Of a stretch of 64,000 bases of DNA, positions 24,992-33,092 are shown piece after piece. The DNA lies in assembly GCF_029868745.1 (NCBI RefSeq), contig NZ_JARWOP010000354.1, positions 1 to 64,000 of the forward strand, in the 5' to 3' direction. The notes under the pieces were generated by a model. It was not told the DNA's origin, did no database searches, and saw only the letters and a program-made list of their open reading frames with translations. This stretch comes from Nocardia wallacei. Lineage in GTDB: Bacteria; Actinomycetota; Actinomycetes; Mycobacteriales; Mycobacteriaceae. A program made the translations under genes and the position numbers. Numbering within the stretch: position 1 is the first letter of the stretch; each line of letters opens with the position of its first letter.

Positions 24992-27580
24992 GTGCACATC
25001 GCGATGTTCACCGATTTTCACCCCGACACGGTCGGCGGCATCCAGACTTCGGTGAATTCACAACACCGCGCCCTGCGGCGGCTCGGGCATCGTGTCACGC
25101 TGTTCACCATCTCCGGACCGGCGACCTCCGATCCGGATGTCCGGACGCTGACCGGCCTGCCGGGCGTACGCGTGAACGGCTACCCGATGGTCATACCGAC
25201 CAAGACCAACAATCGGTTCATCGATGCGGAATTCGCCGCGCACGAGCCGGTCGACGTGGTCCACGTCCACACCACCTACGGCGCGGGGATCCTGGGCGTG
25301 CGCGCCGCCCGCCGCCACGGGCTGCCGCTGGTGCAGTCGGTGCACAGCCGCGACGACGCCTTCATCGAAAGCACCTCGCCCGCACCGTATCTCAGCGCCC
25401 TCGCGATGCGCGCCCTGCACGGGATGTTCCTGCGCGATCCCGCCCCGATCCCGCGCAACGACGAGTCCCGTGCCGCCCGGCACGCCTGGAGCACCGTCGT
25501 CGGGCACGCCCACGCCGCCGACGCGGTGGTGGTCCCGACCGAGCACTTCGCCGCCCGACTGCGCGCCCACGGCCTCGAACTGCCGATCCACGTGGTGTCC
25601 AACGGAGTCGACGACGATCTCCTCGAGTCGCTCGGGCCGCCGCGCGCGGACACCGACGATGCGGCGCCGTTGCGGGTGCTGTGGTGCGGGCGGTTGTCGG
25701 CGGAGAAGCGTCCCGTGGCGGCCGTCGAAGCGGTGGCGCGAGTCCCGGGCTGCACCCTCGACATCTACGGCGACGGCGACGACGAGGACCGCGTGCGGAC
25801 CGCCGCCCGGGTGGCGGGCGACCGAATCCGGTTGCGCGGCGCGGTCACTCAGGCCGAATGCCTGGCGGCGATGCGGGAGCACGACGTGCTGCTGTTCCCG
25901 TCGAGCGGGTTCGACACGCAGGGCATGGCCCTGCTCGAGGCGGTCGCCGTCGGACTGCCGGTGGTGTATTGCGACGGCGATCTGGCGGAGTCGCTGCCCG
26001 ACGGCGGCGGCGTGTGCACCCGCGACGCATCACCCGCCGCGATCGCCGAGACGCTGCGCGAGCTGGCCGACGACCGCGCGGCGCTGCGAGCCATTCGCGA
26101 AAAGCTTTCCACCCGGACCGATTCCGTCCGCCAGTCCCGGCAGACCGATCGCATTCTCGCCGTCTACCGCGAGGCGTCCGTCACGGCCGCGACCGGGCGG
26201 ACGCCGAAAGGCCCTGGTTCAGAGCATATTTCCGGTATACCGACAGCACCGGGCGCGCTCCCCCTGCTCGGCCACAGCCTGCACGTCCTACGCGACGCGC
26301 TCGGTTTCGTCACCTCGCTCACACCGCTCGGCCCGGTGGTGCGCGTCCGGCTGGGACCGCGCCCGGCCTACGTCCTCACCACGCCCGAACTGATCCGGCA
26401 GGTCGCCTTCGGCGAGGCCGGCGAATTCCACCGCGAGGATCTGCGCGAGGCGGTGCGCGACATCATCCACGGCGCCTCCAACGTGCTCAGCGGCAAGCCG
26501 CACGAACAACGCCGCCGACTGGTGGCCCCCGCCCTGCGCCAGCGCCGCCTGCTCGAATATGCCGGGGTGGCAACCGATATCGCGGAACGCTGGGCGAGCA
26601 CCCGCCGCCCCGGCCCGGTGAACCTGATGGACGAGGCGCACGCCCTGGTACTGGACACGGTCTCGGCCACCCTGTTCACGGCCGATTTCGGCGCCGACGC
26701 GAAACAGGAGATCCGCGAACATATTCCGTGGCTGCTGGGTCAGGTGATCCAGCGTGCCGCCCTGCCCGCCCCCGTGCGCCGGATGCGACTGATCGCCGAT
26801 CGCCGTTTCCGGACCCGGGCCGCCCGGCTGCGCGCGGAGATCGGCGCGGTCGTCACCGAGTACCGCCGCCGCGACCACGATTTCCATGATGTGCTCTCCG
26901 CGCTGGTGCGGCACGTCGATCCGGAGACCGGCGTCCGGCTGTCCGACGAGCAGATCATCGACGAACTCCTGCTGATGCTGGCCGCCGGCGTCGGCTCCAC
27001 CGCCTCGATACTCGGCTGGCTCTGGCACGAGCTGATGCGGCATCCCGACGTGGCCGAACGGGTGCGCGCCGAACTGGATTCCGTAGTCGGCACGGGGCCG
27101 GTCCGCCCGGAACATGCTGCGGCACTGCCGTATCTGCGGCTGACGCTGCAGGAGACATTGCGCATGTGGGCGCCGTGGGTCAGCACGAACACCGCCGCGA
27201 GCGAGGTCCGGCTCGGCGACCTCACACTGCCGCCGGGCGCGGTAGTGGCCTTCAGCCCGTACATGATTCATCACGACCCTCGCTGGTTCCCGGAGCCGGA
27301 GACCTTCGATCCCGAACGCTGGGCGCCCGGCCGCGTCGAGTCCATCGACCGCGCGGCCGTGCTGCCCTTCGCCGTCGGCCCCCGGCACTGTCCCGGAAGC
27401 AATTTCGCGATGCTGACCATCACGCTGCAGACCGCGGCGCTGCTGTCGCGCTGGGACCCGATACCGGATCCCGGTTATCGGGTGCGGCCGTCCAATCGCG
27501 ATTTCGTCGTCGCGCCGAGCCGTCTACCGGTGACCCTGCGCCCGCGGCCCGCGGGCACCGCCGCTCAGGACACCGCCTGA
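24992..27580 (+). CDS. Fusion protein: GT4 glycosyltransferase - cytochrome P450
   Basis: The predicted protein has 862 residues in one uninterrupted frame. Residues 1 to about 395 form a GT-B glycosyltransferase of family 4: MFTDFHPDTVGGIQTSV, VVHVHTTYG, WCGRLSAEKRPV, and the donor site SSGFDTQGMALLEAVAVGLP (first acidic residue Asp instead of Glu). A linker of about 20 residues follows. Residues about 412-862 are a P450: opening PGALPLLGHS, I-helix AAGVGSTAS, ExxR at 721-724 (ETLR), PERF-like FDPERW and heme ligand Cys800 in FAVGPRHCPGS. It probably oxidises and glycosylates one substrate. It has no membrane anchor. The partner gene is the divergent GT1. Convergent overlap of 16 bp with the next gene. 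Confidence 0.88.
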   Translation: MHIAMFTDFHPDTVGGIQTSVNSQHRALRRLGHRVTLFTISGPATSDPDVRTLTGLPGVRVNGYPMVIPTKTNNRFIDAEFAAHEPVDVVHVHTTYGAGILGVRAARRHGLPLVQSVHSRDDAFIESTSPAPYLSALAMRALHGMFLRDPAPIPRNDESRAARHAWSTVVGHAHAADAVVVPTEHFAARLRAHGLELPIHVVSNGVDDDLLESLGPPRADTDDAAPLRVLWCGRLSAEKRPVAAVEAVARVPGCTLDIYGDGDDEDRVRTAARVAGDRIRLRGAVTQAECLAAMREHDVLLFPSSGFDTQGMALLEAVAVGLPVVYCDGDLAESLPDGGGVCTRDASPAAIAETLRELADDRAALRAIREKLSTRTDSVRQSRQTDRILAVYREASVTAATGRTPKGPGSEHISGIPTAPGALPLLGHSLHVLRDALGFVTSLTPLGPVVRVRLGPRPAYVLTTPELIRQVAFGEAGEFHREDLREAVRDIIHGASNVLSGKPHEQRRRLVAPALRQRRLLEYAGVATDIAERWASTRRPGPVNLMDEAHALVLDTVSATLFTADFGADAKQEIREHIPWLLGQVIQRAALPAPVRRMRLIADRRFRTRAARLRAEIGAVVTEYRRRDHDFHDVLSALVRHVDPETGVRLSDEQIIDELLLMLAAGVGSTASILGWLWHELMRHPDVAERVRAELDSVVGTGPVRPEHAAALPYLRLTLQETLRMWAPWVSTNTAASEVRLGDLTLPPGAVVAFSPYMIHHDPRWFPEPETFDPERWAPGRVESIDRAAVLPFAVGPRHCPGSNFAMLTITLQTAALLSRWDPIPDPGYRVRPSNRDFVVAPSRLPVTLRPRPAGTAAQDTA

Positions 27581-27987
27581 TCCTCGGGATCGATGAATTC
27601 GACACCGGTGATGATGTCGGGCTCGATACGCACGATGTGGTCGCGCGGACCGGGCAGCCAGGGCCGCAGCAGGGTGCGATAGCGCTCGATCTCGTCCGGA
27701 TCGGTGACCACCTCGGCGGTGCCGGTGACGATGACGCACCAGCCGCGCCGGGTGCGCTCGTCGATGGTGTCGGCCTCGTAGGCCACCACCTGCCGCTCGG
27801 GGCTCATCGCGGCGCCGCGATTGGCATGGATGACGATCGCGTCGTCGTCGACGATGTGGTTGACCGGGCGGATGGTCGGCAGCGCGTAGCGGGCGAACAC
27901 AAGGCGCCCGAACCGCACACTCGCGAGCAGCCGCAGCGACTCGGCGTTGGTCAAGTCGCGCGGTACCTGCTGCGCGGGAGCGCCCAT
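27565..27987 (-). CDS. Pyridoxamine 5'-phosphate oxidase-like FMN-binding protein
   Basis: The predicted protein has 140 residues from ATG 27987, the size usual for this small split-barrel family; the frame extends to 28086 with no better start. It has ECLRLL-type features: NAESLRLLASVRFGRLVFARYALPTIRPVNHIV (residues 12-44, described not quoted in full), VIHANRG and VVAYEADTID. Members bind FMN, F420 or heme in the cytoplasm and include nitroimidazole reductases; the substrate is unknown. Its last 16 bp overlap the end of the fusion gene on the other strand. Confidence 0.8.
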   Translation of the reverse strand: MGAPAQQVPRDLTNAESLRLLASVRFGRLVFARYALPTIRPVNHIVDDDAIVIHANRGAAMSPERQVVAYEADTIDERTRRGWCVIVTGTAEVVTDPDEIERYRTLLRPWLPGPRDHIVRIEPDIITGVEFIDPEDQAVS

Positions 27988-28184
27988 ACCGTCGATTATC
28001 CGCCGACGCTCGCCGTCGTGCAGGGGTGATGTGAATGGGCTGGACGGCCGCTGCTGCCGTGGGTGATCCTCGGCTCGGCTGGTCATTCGCTACATGTCCC
28101 ACTCGTCGTGAACCGTGTGCATCGGGGTTCTAACGACGTTCCCGTAATCGCATCCGGTCAAACTGCGAAGTGCTAAAAAGACTG

Positions 28185-28958
28185 ATGACCTCGGAACCGT
28201 ACCATCCCGACGAATTCGCGATCGGGTTGGCGGAACTGACCACGCTGGTGCTGTCCACCCCCGATGTCGAGTCCTCGCTGCGCGACATCGCCGATATCAC
28301 CGCGCGCATGCTGCCGAACCGCCCGATGGTCGCAATCACGCTGCGCCGCAACGACGAAACGGTCACGGTGGCCTCGACCGGCCCGCACGCGACCGTGATC
28401 GACGAACTGCAACGCGGCCAGGGCCTGGGCCCGTGTCTGGAGGCGCTGCACACCGCCGAGCCGGTCGCCGTCACCGACATGGCGGCCGAAAAGCGCTGGG
28501 GCGCCTATCCCGCCCGCATGCTGGAACAAGGCATCCGTTCGGTACATTCGCAACCGCTGCTGGTCGACGGCGATGCGGTGGGCACGCTCAATCTGTATTC
28601 CACGCATCGTGAGGCCTTCGATCAGCCTGCCCTCCACGCCATTTCGCTCACCGGCCAGCACACCGCCGTACTGCTGGCCGCGGCAATCACCACGGCGCGC
28701 CAGACCGAACTGACCGCCCACCTGCAGGCGGCGCTGGCCTCCCGCTCGATCATCGACCAAGCCCTGGGAATCACGATGGCACAACGACATTGCGACCGGG
28801 ACGGCGCGTTCGCAGTACTGCGGGCGGCCTCGCAGCGCGGCAATGTGAAAATCGTGACCGTCGCCGCCGCCGTCATCCGCGGCGTCACCGGGGCCGACCC
28901 GACGCCGCCGCATTTCAACCGTCCCAGTCGGTCTCGTTCGGCACCCGGCGATATGTGA
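28185..28958 (+). CDS. GAF-ANTAR domain protein
   Basis: The predicted protein has 257 residues from ATG 28185; a GTG at 28170 is an alternative start. A GAF sensor domain covers about residues 10-165 (RDIADITARMLP, GQGLGPCLEAL, AVTDMAAEKRWG, PLLVDGDAVGTLNLYS). A C-terminal ANTAR RNA-binding domain (about 180-235) shows LQAALASRSIIDQALGITM and DRDGAFAVLRAASQRGNVKI. ANTAR proteins bind paired hexaloop hairpins in nascent mRNA and cause antitermination; the GAF part senses a small molecule. Single gene; target transcripts unknown. Mycolata encode several. Confidence 0.88.
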   Translation: MTSEPYHPDEFAIGLAELTTLVLSTPDVESSLRDIADITARMLPNRPMVAITLRRNDETVTVASTGPHATVIDELQRGQGLGPCLEALHTAEPVAVTDMAAEKRWGAYPARMLEQGIRSVHSQPLLVDGDAVGTLNLYSTHREAFDQPALHAISLTGQHTAVLLAAAITTARQTELTAHLQAALASRSIIDQALGITMAQRHCDRDGAFAVLRAASQRGNVKIVTVAAAVIRGVTGADPTPPHFNRPSRSRSAPGDM

Positions 28959-28971
28959 CGGTCATACTTCC

Positions 28972-29006
28972 TTGACAACACAGCGGCCTCGGCCGATATC
29001 CGAGGC
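28972..29006 (+). promoter_or_regulatory. Putative promoter overlapped by a dyad, upstream of the small gene at 29085
   Basis: A perfect -35 TTGACA lies at 28972-28977. With a 17-bp spacer the -10 would be the weak GATATC at 28995-29000. A dyad GCCTCGG (28986-28992) / CCGAGGC (29000-29006) spans the spacer and -10, as expected for a repressor site. No T-run follows, so a terminator is less likely. Confidence 0.4.
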
Positions 29007-29084
29007 GGCTACACTTCTGACAGAAGTCCTTCCCGAGTCCAGTAGCGCGGCTGGGGGCCTCTTCCCCTATCTCAGAAGGTTGCC

Positions 29085-29498
29085 ATGCCCGCTGTCGCGC
29101 ATCACGCAGCTCGGTCCGCTCGCGCGGTCACCGCACCCGAAGAATCGGGTGCCACCGTCGTTCCCCCGCTCCACGCGGTCGCGGACGACGCCGAGCCGGC
29201 GCACGTCGCATTCGACACCGCGGTCGCGATGCCGGAGGCGCCGCACACCATTCCGGAATCCAACGACCGCCTGGTCCGGCACCTGTTCGATATCGGACTG
29301 CAATTGCACACTGTCCGTGCGGTTTTCGAACAGGAGTTCAGCACACCGGAGGAGTTGCACGCGGCCCGCGCCGCGGTGGTGACCGTGCTGGACGATCTCG
29401 ACACCATCATCCGCGACGCCGGAACCGCCATGCTGGATCTGGCCTTGCAGCAGACCCCGGCCGCCCCCGAGCGCCCGCGCCGTCGTCGACGGCGCTGA
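29085..29498 (+). CDS. Small protein of unknown function, helical core and Arg-rich tail
   Basis: The predicted protein has 137 residues; AGAAGG precedes the ATG. The first 60 residues are Ala/Pro-rich and probably disordered. The core IPESNDRLVRHLFDIGLQLH to DDLDTIIRDAG looks like a two- or three-helix bundle. The C-terminus ends in a run of arginines (PERPRRRRRR). I do not recognise it. The core resembles small actinobacterial proteins that occur beside ANTAR or STAS regulators, and it follows the GAF-ANTAR gene directly but with its own promoter. Confidence 0.6.
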   Translation: MPAVAHHAARSARAVTAPEESGATVVPPLHAVADDAEPAHVAFDTAVAMPEAPHTIPESNDRLVRHLFDIGLQLHTVRAVFEQEFSTPEELHAARAAVVTVLDDLDTIIRDAGTAMLDLALQQTPAAPERPRRRRRR

Positions 29499-29504
29499 CC
29501 ACGG

Positions 29505-30053
29505 TCAGCCGCTCTCCCCGGCCACACTGCGATCGGGCTGCGGCCACTGCGGTCCGGCCGTCTGCTGCACCAGGCCGGTCCAGTCGTCGGCCAGCGTCGC
29601 CAGCAGGAACCAGGCCGCGTACACCCGCTCGTCGCCGACGTCGTCGATGCTGCGTAGCAGATGGGCGGCGCGAACCTGCGCCGCGGCCATGGCGTCGACG
29701 GCCGCGCCCAGCGACCGGGTGCGTGGCCGGGCCACCGTGTGCTCGGCCGCCCAGCGGTCGATCCGCGCGACGAGTTCGCCACGGCGGCCGTCGATTTCGG
29801 CCGAACGCAGCGGATCGCCGCGGCGCTGGTGGTGCAGTGCCGCGAGGTCCTGCGCCCAACGGGTCACGGGGTGGTCGCCGGGCTGGTCGCCGATGTGGCC
29901 GAGAAAGGCGGCCAGCAGTTCGTGCCAGTCCGGCAGGATGGGAGCGGGGCCGTCCGCGCGCCATCGCGCGGCGCGCGAGCGTCGCACACCTCGACCGGAG
30001 ACCACGGGCCCGGCGGACGGTCGATCCACACCGTCCGGTTGCGGTACGAACAT
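29505..30053 (-). CDS. DUF4254 family protein
   Basis: The predicted protein has 182 residues from ATG 30053, preceded by GGAGG with a nine-base spacer; the open frame continues to 30263 but that part is Arg/Pro-rich and lacks coding character. DUF4254 hallmarks: LPDWHELLAAFLGHI, DHPVTRWAQDLAALHHQR, RRGELVARIDRWA and a C-terminal helical VYAAWFLLATLADDW. The function is unknown; members occur near cell-envelope sugar genes in other bacteria. It lies 220 bp downstream of the UbiA gene on the same strand and probably has its own promoter. Convergent with the small gene at 29085. Confidence 0.72.
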   Translation of the reverse strand: MFVPQPDGVDRPSAGPVVSGRGVRRSRAARWRADGPAPILPDWHELLAAFLGHIGDQPGDHPVTRWAQDLAALHHQRRGDPLRSAEIDGRRGELVARIDRWAAEHTVARPRTRSLGAAVDAMAAAQVRAAHLLRSIDDVGDERVYAAWFLLATLADDWTGLVQQTAGPQWPQPDRSVAGESG

Positions 30054-30272
30054 CTCGGTGTACCTCCAAGCGGCGAACGGGCGCACCCGGCGCCACACGC
30101 GAAACGCCGGACCGCGAGCCCGGCGCGGCAAGGGCGGACCGCGCCGGATCCGGCGCGCCGCAATCTGCGAAGGGGACATCTCCTGCGGCGCCGGGTGCAC
30201 TGTCAAGCATGCGCGTTTCGCCCGGCCCTCCCACTGCCCTTTCGGTGGCCCTGCGGTGACCATCGCGGTGGC

Positions 30273-31208
30273 TCAGGGCAGGACGAGCGCCTGCGCGATC
30301 AGGGCCGCGTACAGCGTGAGCACGAACAGCACGGCCGGGACCAGCGGATACGGCTCGTCCCGGGGCGCCCGCGCGAACCGTATCGCGCCCCACAGCGGTA
30401 GTACCAGCAACACCGGGGGAATCCACGCGACCAGCGCACCGGGCACGTCGAATGTCCAGGGCCGCACCAAGATCAGATCGCAGGCCACCGCGATCACCGC
30501 GCACGCCACCCCGGCGGCCGTACTCCCGGCCGCACCGAGCGCGTTCGAATAGAACCACTCCCCCGGCCGCGGTGCGCGAGCCGTCTTGCGCGCGAACTCG
30601 AACTGCAGGAAGGCCCCCGCGAAGAGCACGGCCACCGCCGCGGCGGGCCATCCGGACGCCACCTGACCGGTGTCGATCGCCGAGACGACGAGGTAGCCGA
30701 TGATGAACAGCTGCACCGGATAGGTGACCGCCAGATTGACCATGATCGCGTCGCGGACCGTCGCCGACACCCGTTCGAGACCCCACAGCGCCAGGCCGTA
30801 GGCCAAGGCAGCGGCGATCGTCACCGCCGAATTCACCGACAGCGCCAGCGATCCCGCGATCGCACCGGCCGCGATCAACACCATCGCCACTCGCAGGTCC
30901 GCGGCGCGCACCGCACCGGTCACCAGCGGCCGATCGGGATGGTGCGCGCGGTCGTAGTCGAGATCCTTCTGCTCGTCCACCATGCGGAGGTACAGCAGCA
31001 CGAACGCCACCACGACGATCCGGACCACGGTGGCTCCGGCGGGCCGCCACGGCGCGTCCGGATGCGACACCAGCGCGGCCGTGGCCTCCAGCGCCAGCGT
31101 GAACAGCACCGCGTACAGCAGGTAGTGCGGTTCGTAGCGCGCCCGCGTGAACCGGGCGAGGCGGATCGCGGCATTCCCGTCCCGCCGTTCCGCGGTCCCT
31201 TCACTCAT
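30273..31208 (-). CDS. UbiA-family membrane prenyltransferase
   Basis: The predicted protein has 311 residues from ATG 31208. Seven to nine membrane helices. The first Asp-rich site reads RMVDEQKDLDYDRAHHPDRP (about residues 73-92), a variant of the NDxxDxxxD pyrophosphate site; a second, weaker acidic site (DEPYPLV) is near the C-terminus. It would transfer an isoprenyl or similar phosphorylated group to an acceptor in the membrane. It is the last gene of the seven-gene biosynthetic operon, 25 bp after the AfsA-like gene, so it probably works on the product of that pathway. Confidence 0.85.
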   Translation of the reverse strand: MSEGTAERRDGNAAIRLARFTRARYEPHYLLYAVLFTLALEATAALVSHPDAPWRPAGATVVRIVVVAFVLLYLRMVDEQKDLDYDRAHHPDRPLVTGAVRAADLRVAMVLIAAGAIAGSLALSVNSAVTIAAALAYGLALWGLERVSATVRDAIMVNLAVTYPVQLFIIGYLVVSAIDTGQVASGWPAAAVAVLFAGAFLQFEFARKTARAPRPGEWFYSNALGAAGSTAAGVACAVIAVACDLILVRPWTFDVPGALVAWIPPVLLVLPLWGAIRFARAPRDEPYPLVPAVLFVLTLYAALIAQALVLP

Positions 31209-31233
31209 CGTCGTACCCAGCCGTTTTCGCCCT

Positions 31234-32187
31234 TCACGCCTGCCCCGCCGCGAACTCCAGCTCGATGCGGGCGGCCGACGCACCGCACTGGAGCACGTCG
31301 CATCGGACCGTGTCCGGCGCGGAACCGACAAGTTCGGCCGTGCATTCGGCGCCGCGGTCCAGTTCCACGAAGCGGTCGAACCTGCTCGCGACCCGCCGCA
31401 AGCGCGGCGTGCGCGGCAGCAGCATGGCGACGGCGGTCTGGCGGGCCGCCTCGATCAGCAGGCTGCCGGGAACGTGATCGAGCGGGTGATCGAACAGAAA
31501 CGGGTGCGCGGTGTCCGCGGCGAGGGCGGCCGTGGCCGACACACCCGCGTGCCGGACCGGCGCGACCACCACATTGCGCCGGTTCTCCCGGCCCACGGCG
31601 GCCGCGTTCGCCCGCTCGGCATGCACCGGCGCACTGTGAAAGGGCCCGAGCCCCAGGCTTTCCCGGAACTCGGTGCGTGTCCTGGCCCACTGCCGCTGAG
31701 TGATCCAGAAGAACGAGCCGTCGACGGTCATCATGGGCGTTCCCCCGCAGTCGATCTCGAGCACCATGTCCAGCCCGCAGACGACGCCCTGACGCCGGTG
31801 CCGCCGGGCGATGCCGACGGTCATCACCAGGTCGGCGGGCGCCCGGCCGATCGACCACGCCGCGGTATCGGCGGCGGTGCCGTTGAATTCGCGCACGACG
31901 AACGCCATATCCTGTGGCACGGCGAAGTATTCGTGCGTGATCGCGATCGCGGCCTGGCGCGCGGCCTCCATCACCAGCAGCGGATCGTACTGCGCCACCA
32001 GCGGTTCGATGTGATCGCCGTAGTAGGCGTGCATGCGCGGGAGCTGAGCGCCGGCCACGAACTCCTCCGGCGACCGCGCGTGCAGCGAGGTGACGAAGAC
32101 CTCCGAGACCGCGCAGCGGTGCGCCAGCTGCCGGGAGATCGTGCGCACGTGGCTCGCGGCCCGCACCATCGCGGTGTCCGTCGTCAT
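31234..32187 (-). CDS. AfsA-type hotdog protein (gamma-butyrolactone/butenolide synthase-like)
   Basis: The predicted protein has 317 residues from ATG 32187, which overlaps the upstream stop (ATGA). Two tandem AfsA hotdog repeats: the first with YYGDHIEPL and PLLVMEAARQAAIA, the second with LFDHPLDHVPGSLLIEAARQ (about residues 215-234). AfsA/ScbA/BarX enzymes condense a beta-ketoacyl-ACP with dihydroxyacetone phosphate to make the butenolide phosphate precursor of A-factor-like signals. Both Glu-Ala-Ala-Arg-Gln elements are kept, so it may be active. The acyl-ACP could come from the AMP ligase and ACP of the same operon. A strict match to a signalling synthase is not proven. Confidence 0.85.
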   Translation of the reverse strand: MTTDTAMVRAASHVRTISRQLAHRCAVSEVFVTSLHARSPEEFVAGAQLPRMHAYYGDHIEPLVAQYDPLLVMEAARQAAIAITHEYFAVPQDMAFVVREFNGTAADTAAWSIGRAPADLVMTVGIARRHRRQGVVCGLDMVLEIDCGGTPMMTVDGSFFWITQRQWARTRTEFRESLGLGPFHSAPVHAERANAAAVGRENRRNVVVAPVRHAGVSATAALAADTAHPFLFDHPLDHVPGSLLIEAARQTAVAMLLPRTPRLRRVASRFDRFVELDRGAECTAELVGSAPDTVRCDVLQCGASAARIELEFAAGQA

Positions 32188-33092
32188 GGGAGACCCTCCA
32201 ACCAGTCGGGTGCGCCGACCGGCCGCAAGGTCTGCGGTCCGGTTCCGGTGCGCATGGGAAGTACCTGGGATCCGAGCACGATCACCGACCACGGATCCAT
32301 CGCTCGATCCGCCGCCCAGGCCGCGCGCAGCAGCGCCGCGCAGGCCTCGTCGGACCGCGGATCGAAGCCGTCCGGCGGTCCGCCGAGGTCGGCCAGAATG
32401 CGTTCGATCGCCGCATCGCGTTCGAATTCGCGTGCGGGCGTGCGGGAATAGAGTTCCTCGGCCAGTTCCGCCGCGTGTCCCGAGCAGTCCGTGCCGGTGC
32501 CGATATCCGCCAGCACCCGCGAGCGGGTGTGCTCGTCGAAATAGATGGCGAGTTCGCGCAGCACGTCGGCCGGATCGTCCGGCGAATGCACCAGGTTGAG
32601 CAGAAAGCTGTCGCGGCCGAGCAGGTGGCGCAGTTCGCCGGGCCGCCGCTTGCGTGGGTCGGTCGCGCCCTTCGCGGCGGTCAGGCGCACCGGTGTCGGA
32701 AGTTCGCCCACCGGTCCGCCGACCACCAGCACGAGGGCATCGGAGATGCCGACCAGCAGATCGGCGAGGCGACGCCGCTCGGGGGAGGCGATATTCCAGG
32801 CGTAGTACCACAGGGCGCGCACCAGATGGCGGTTCACCGCCAGCGTATGCGCGCTCACCACTCGGAAGTCATTGTCGCGCAGCCAGGTCAGGGTGGGCAG
32901 TGCGGCGCGGCCGACGATGGCGTCCGGCTTCAACAGCAGCATCGAGTGCTCGCGCGCGAACTTCGCGGCGTCCAGACCGGCCTCGTCCAGCTGTGCGACG
33001 GATTCCTGCACATAGGTGTCGCCGCTGTAGATGTCCGCCTTGGCGAGCAGCGGAGTGAGCGGGACCAGCAGGTCACGCAGCGCGGCGGTCAT
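32184..33092 (-). CDS. Nucleoside diphosphate kinase-fold protein, divergent, extended
   Basis: The predicted protein has 302 residues, twice the length of a normal Ndk. Residues about 47-185 align with Ndk: SMLLLKPDAIVGRAALP (catalytic Lys55), FRVVSAHTL, ALVLVVGGPVGE, GATDPRKRRPGELRHLLG and LNLVHSPDDPADVLREL with a His at 169 where Ndk has its phosphohistidine. The true Ndk at 51354 reads YNLVHGSDSPESAKREI in the same place. The conserved GSDS is altered, and an N-terminal 45 residues and C-terminal 110 residues are added. It may phosphorylate a nucleotide or a pathway intermediate. ATGA overlaps on both sides tie it to the operon. Confidence 0.75.
   Translation of the reverse strand: MTAALRDLLVPLTPLLAKADIYSGDTYVQESVAQLDEAGLDAAKFAREHSMLLLKPDAIVGRAALPTLTWLRDNDFRVVSAHTLAVNRHLVRALWYYAWNIASPERRRLADLLVGISDALVLVVGGPVGELPTPVRLTAAKGATDPRKRRPGELRHLLGRDSFLLNLVHSPDDPADVLRELAIYFDEHTRSRVLADIGTGTDCSGHAAELAEELYSRTPAREFERDAAIERILADLGGPPDGFDPRSDEACAALLRAAWAADRAMDPWSVIVLGSQVLPMRTGTGPQTLRPVGAPDWLEGLP

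Noticed and set aside
30054..30263. N-terminal extension of the DUF4254 gene to 30263
   Set aside because: The added residues are Arg/Pro-rich without family similarity, while ATG 30053 has a strong ribosome site and gives the usual length.
32188..32811. Longer start for the AfsA-like gene
   Set aside because: That part is the antisense-frame shadow of the Ndk-like gene; ATG 32187 overlaps the upstream stop as in the rest of the operon.
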